Notes under the pieces: model-generated
What the model was told of the DNA's origin: nothing
The model's database searches: none
The model's input: only the letters and a program-made list of their open reading frames with translations
Assembly: GCF_030052815.1 (NCBI RefSeq)
Contig: NC_079507.1
Location: 61,350,619-61,414,618 of the forward strand
Source: Hevea brasiliensis
Taxonomy: Eukaryota; Streptophyta; Magnoliopsida; Malpighiales; Euphorbiaceae
Length of the DNA stretch: 64,000 bases
Reading direction: 5' to 3'
Shown here: positions 60,511-64,000 of the stretch, piece by piece
How positions within the stretch are numbered: position 1 is the stretch's first letter
Layout of the letters: every line of letters starts with the position of its first letter
Program-made: the position numbers and the translations under genes

Positions 60511-61489
60511 AGAAAGTTTTTTTTTTTTTTTAAATAAGAAAGCTTTTCAAATGCTCGCTGCAGATATTGTTCTTTTATATTTATTATTTAATATAATTAA
60601 CAAATAAAAATATTTTTTATTATAATATTTAATTCTATTTTATAATAATATAAAATATTATATTTATATTTTATAAATAAAATTATATTTATCAATAATT
60701 ATTAAAATTATTTAATCAAATATTGAAATAAAATTTTAGTTTAGTTTAAAGAATGAAATAATATTTATTATTTACTTATTATAATATATTAGATAAAATA
60801 TAATTTAATAATAAAAAATATTTAATTATACCATCTATTTATAGAAGATAGATAATAGTAATAATGGTTAAAAAAAATAATGAACCCATTTAAAAATAGG
60901 TGCCTAAAATTCTTCTTACAGTTTAATAAAAAAAATTATCATTATTATGATAATAGATTTAGTATATAAAATATTTTATAATTATATGCACAAATTATTT
61001 TCAAATATTTTTTATTATTAAAATATAAATTAGTATATTATAAATTATCTAAGGATTTAAAAGTAAAATAAATTTAATTATTTATTAAATATAAATCAAA
61101 TTTATCTGTCTGATAGATTAATAATTTTAAATAAAATATTATATAAAAAGTTTATAGATAATTTTTTTAATATTTTTAGATAACAATAATAATAATTATA
61201 ATATTATAAAAAAATAATAATTTCAATCAAAATCTTAAAATAGTATTCGAGTCAAAAGTCTCACGTTTAAAAATAACAAAAAATTTTAAGAATTTATAAG
61301 TGTGAAAGGCTAACTAACCTTTTAGCAATGGTTGATTCTAATTTGAGTAAGTTCATCTCGTTAACTCACTCATTTATTTCCGTTTGTTTAAATTAATTTA
61401 GTAGTATAGTATTAGGGTAATAGTTTATAGAAAAAATTAAAATACATGCAAATAATACTACTAAAATAAATCAATAGTTTATTATTATA
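60511..61489. other. AT-rich intergenic region
   Basis: Low-complexity A/T sequence with ATA/AATAATA words and no coding signal, ending where a diverged LTR begins. Confidence 0.55.
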
Positions 61490-63537
61490 TGTAATACCTT
61501 TAATTTTTAAATTTATTATTTTATAGGTAATTATTAATATTTTATTTTATTTAAATTTTAAAAAATTATTTGAAATTTTTCTAATTTTTGAATTTTCCAA
61601 AAATATAAAATTTTAGTGATTTTAAAAATTAATTTAAAGATCACATAGCAAAACTAAAAATATATTTAGACTTTACGAATTTTTCTGAGTTTATAAAATT
61701 TTTTTTCGAAATTTTTAGACCTCGTTTTTTATTCCAAGGTAGAGCGAAAATTTAATTTCGGGTATTCTAAATCGAACCGATCGAATTAAATCGAATTGGA
61801 CCGATCGAATCGAACCAATCCCTTCTTCCTTTTCTTCTCCTCTCTTCTCTCTTCCCCGATGCCTTTCTTCCTTCTCCAGTTTCTCTCTCCTCCCTCTCCC
61901 TCTCCCTCCGCGCCGACCACCGCTCCCCCACCCCTCCCCCGACGCCAACTAGCCTCAAGGCCGCCAAAAAACCGCATGAAAGTCTCCTCCACGCGCGCAC
62001 GCTACTTTGACTTCCTGGGCCGATTTCGACCAATCCGGCCACCAATCGAATCAGATCGGGTCTTGTCCCAAAACACATCTATGCCTCGAGAGCTTTCCAT
62101 AGATACCAAGAACACAAAATCCATCAAGCGGTTTGTCCAATTTTTGCTCGGGAAGTTTTAGCCCATTTTGACTTTTGAGCTTAATTTCTCAAAAACTGTA
62201 AACCCTACCAAAAATCTAGTACCTGAGTACTCCACTCGACGAGAGCTTCCTGGCAATACACATTTCGAATTTTTTTCAACATCGTTTTTCGATGGGTCCC
62301 GCAAAACTTCACAGTATTTTTTCGATCATTAAATGAGTTTAGAAATTTTCGTAAAAATTATATACTAACCCCCGTGTTGTGGGCTTCATGTATGTACCTT
62401 CAATTCACGAAAATTCAATAGTTGCTCGGCTCTGCAATTTCGGGCCGGGCAGACCGGCTACAAAAAAAGTTTCAAAATTGAATCAAAATTATAGGTTACC
62501 CCATCATTTTCAGACGTTCCGGACGCATCCCCAAGGTCAGAATTGGCATAGGTAAACCCGAACCCTACTTTTTCTTAATTATCTAGCGCCTGATTTTGTT
62601 TAAAAATCTATAAAACATTCATGGTAGGTTAGAAAAATATAATTCCTTCTGCATTAGCTTAATAATATTGCTAAGGACCGCGGGGCAAAGTTTTAAAATT
62701 TTTAGAGTTCATTTATGTAGTTTTTGCAAAAGGGGTAATTGTAGGGACTAAATTGTAATTTTTTAAATTGTAGTTGTTGACTATTTGAATGGGCCTAGGA
62801 GGGGCCATGTGATGTGATTGAGATGTGGATGTGTGACTTGTGGATATAGAAATGCATTTTGAGTCCTTTTGCAGATTGGGTAGATCTTAGGTATAGGGGA
62901 GACTCTGCCATATTTTCAGCACGACTTAGGGTATATTTGGTCTTTTCTAAATTTTTATTGAGTCAAATATATTAAATAATTACAATGAAATTTGTCAAGT
63001 GAGTCAGGACAGCCTTCTTCCTCTACCCAGCCACAGCAATAATCTCGGTTCAAGTTTGTGAATAAAATATTAATTTTAATTATAATTTCAATAATATTAT
63101 ATGTTCAAGCATGTCCATGCATCACTTATAAATATTTATCTATGTAGTTAAATATTAGACACATTTTATAGTACATTCTGAATTGATGAAATGTCATGGA
63201 TGTTGTTTGTGATGATTTGGAGTCGTGTGCGTATGGTGTGGTATTGGATATGGATAGGATGGGTAGACGCGGCTTGAGAGACACTCGCTGGAACCCGGTT
63301 CTTTATGAATAAGTCGAGGTAGGCATGGCTTGAGATGATCTCGCTGGTCCCCGCATTTGGTTTATCAAGCGAAAGTCCGGCTTAAGAGACACTCACTGGC
63401 AGAGGTTGGATTAAGAGAGCTGTATAGGAGATCAGCTCTCATATATGTACTGTTTCAACATTATTGCGTGTGTGAGTGCTCCAAATTGCCTTTTTGCTGT
63501 TATGATGTGATGTGTATGAAAATTTTGATTGTGTTGC
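61490..63537 (+). repeat. Diverged LTR of the element C family, interrupted
   Basis: Starts TGTAATACC and is collinear with about the first 2 kb of the element C LTRs: the same CT-rich GC block, CCCCCGTGTTGTGGGCTTC-like passage, GGTAGGTCC/AGACTC block, and three GGCTTGAG...CGCTGG repeats. It has many substitutions, so it is older. It is cut at 63537 by another LTR, so whether it is a solo LTR or part of a whole element cannot be seen. Confidence 0.85.
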
Positions 63538-64000
63538 TGTAACACCCTCCCTGTAGCAACTCTGTGCATTCTACTGTTCCGGTGACTGGTGTCGGTCCGA
63601 ACAGCTAGAACGTCTGGAAGAATATTTAAACTAAAGTGAGGAACCATAATTAACTCAAATATTAATAAGAAAAATTTAGGAAAAATTTTAGAAATAAAAT
63701 ACAACCAAGTTAAATGAGCCGGTGCCCTAGCGATGGGTAACCTAGTGGGAAGTTGCGGTTCTCGCAACTAGGAGCCCTAGACCCAGGGAAAAATTCATAA
63801 AATAATTTTTAGGACTCCAGAGAAGGGTCATTGAGGTTCCTATGGCATTAGAATGCTGAGAAAAAACTTAGAAAAATTTTTCAATCGGTACAGACGATTT
63901 TGGCTCAATAAGCCAAACGGAGGGCATTTTGGTCATTTCATCTTCAGAGATGATTTTTGACTGACTTGTCTAGTTAAGCAAATAATTATTATGACATAAA
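63538..64000 (+). repeat. Start of another Gypsy-type LTR, runs off the window
   Basis: From 63538 the similarity to the element C LTR stops and TGTAACACCCTCCCTGTAGC begins, a TGTAACACCC start shared by many plant Gypsy LTRs, followed by sequence unrelated to C. Its right end lies beyond the window. Confidence 0.6.

Noticed and set aside
1..64000. CRISPR arrays, rRNA, tRNA genes, bacterial operons or phage regions
   Set aside because: None seen; direct repeats present are LTRs, one tandem duplication and microsatellites, and the genes are intron-bearing plant genes.

Overview
This is a window of eukaryotic, plant nuclear DNA. The genes have GT-AG introns, the intergenic DNA is very AT-rich, TA and GA/CA microsatellites are frequent, and plant LTR retrotransposons are present. 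The encoded families (FAR1-related proteins, a CSLD glycosyltransferase, a plant HMG-CoA reductase, a BIG-type ARF-GEF) are those of a dicot. From memory, not from a search, the HMG-CoA reductase starting [10 protein letters not shown] looks like a rubber-tree (Hevea, Euphorbiaceae) HMGR, so Hevea or a close relative is the best guess.

Layout. 1-0.8 kb: decayed phytosulfokine-receptor-like LRR pseudogene. 2.1-5.1 kb (+): FAR1-RELATED SEQUENCE (FRS) gene without its N-terminal DNA-binding domain. 6.3-10.4 kb (-): complete FRS5-like gene, 788 aa, convergent with the first. 11.8-16.9 kb (+): 12-exon ARID plus HSP20-like gene, head-to-head with FRS5-like. 18.4-22.3 kb (-): six-exon CSLD gene closest to CSLD4 (tip growth). 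23.1-41.2 kb: three LTR retrotransposons nested in each other, a decayed Copia (A) hit by a second Copia (B, 277-bp LTRs, TSD AAACT), itself hit by a 10.3-kb Ty3/Gypsy chromovirus-like element (C, 2.6-kb LTRs). 41.7-42.8 kb: hAT-like non-autonomous element. 43.0-45.1 kb (-): HMG-CoA reductase, three exons. 45.2-49.6 kb: AT-rich intergenic DNA. 49.6-60.2 kb (-): 11-exon BIG1-type ARF-GEF, 1736 aa, with a GC-AG intron. 61.5-64 kb: diverged LTR of the family of C, interrupted by the start of another LTR that runs off the window.

The host genes are ordinary single-copy-style plant genes with unrelated roles: transcription and chromatin (two FRS, ARID), wall polysaccharide synthesis (CSLD4), mevalonate pathway (HMGR) and vesicle traffic (BIG1). 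There is no operon-like logic. The points most worth attention are the paired FRS genes (domesticated MULE transposases) with a shared C-terminal exon, one copy having lost the DNA-binding domain; the exactly dissectable three-level retrotransposon nest; and several splice-site oddities in BIG1. I found no convincing new multi-gene system, no CRISPR array and no tRNA or rRNA gene.

Exon boundaries were set by hand from splice consensus, reading-frame continuity and remembered family sequence; none was checked against transcripts.
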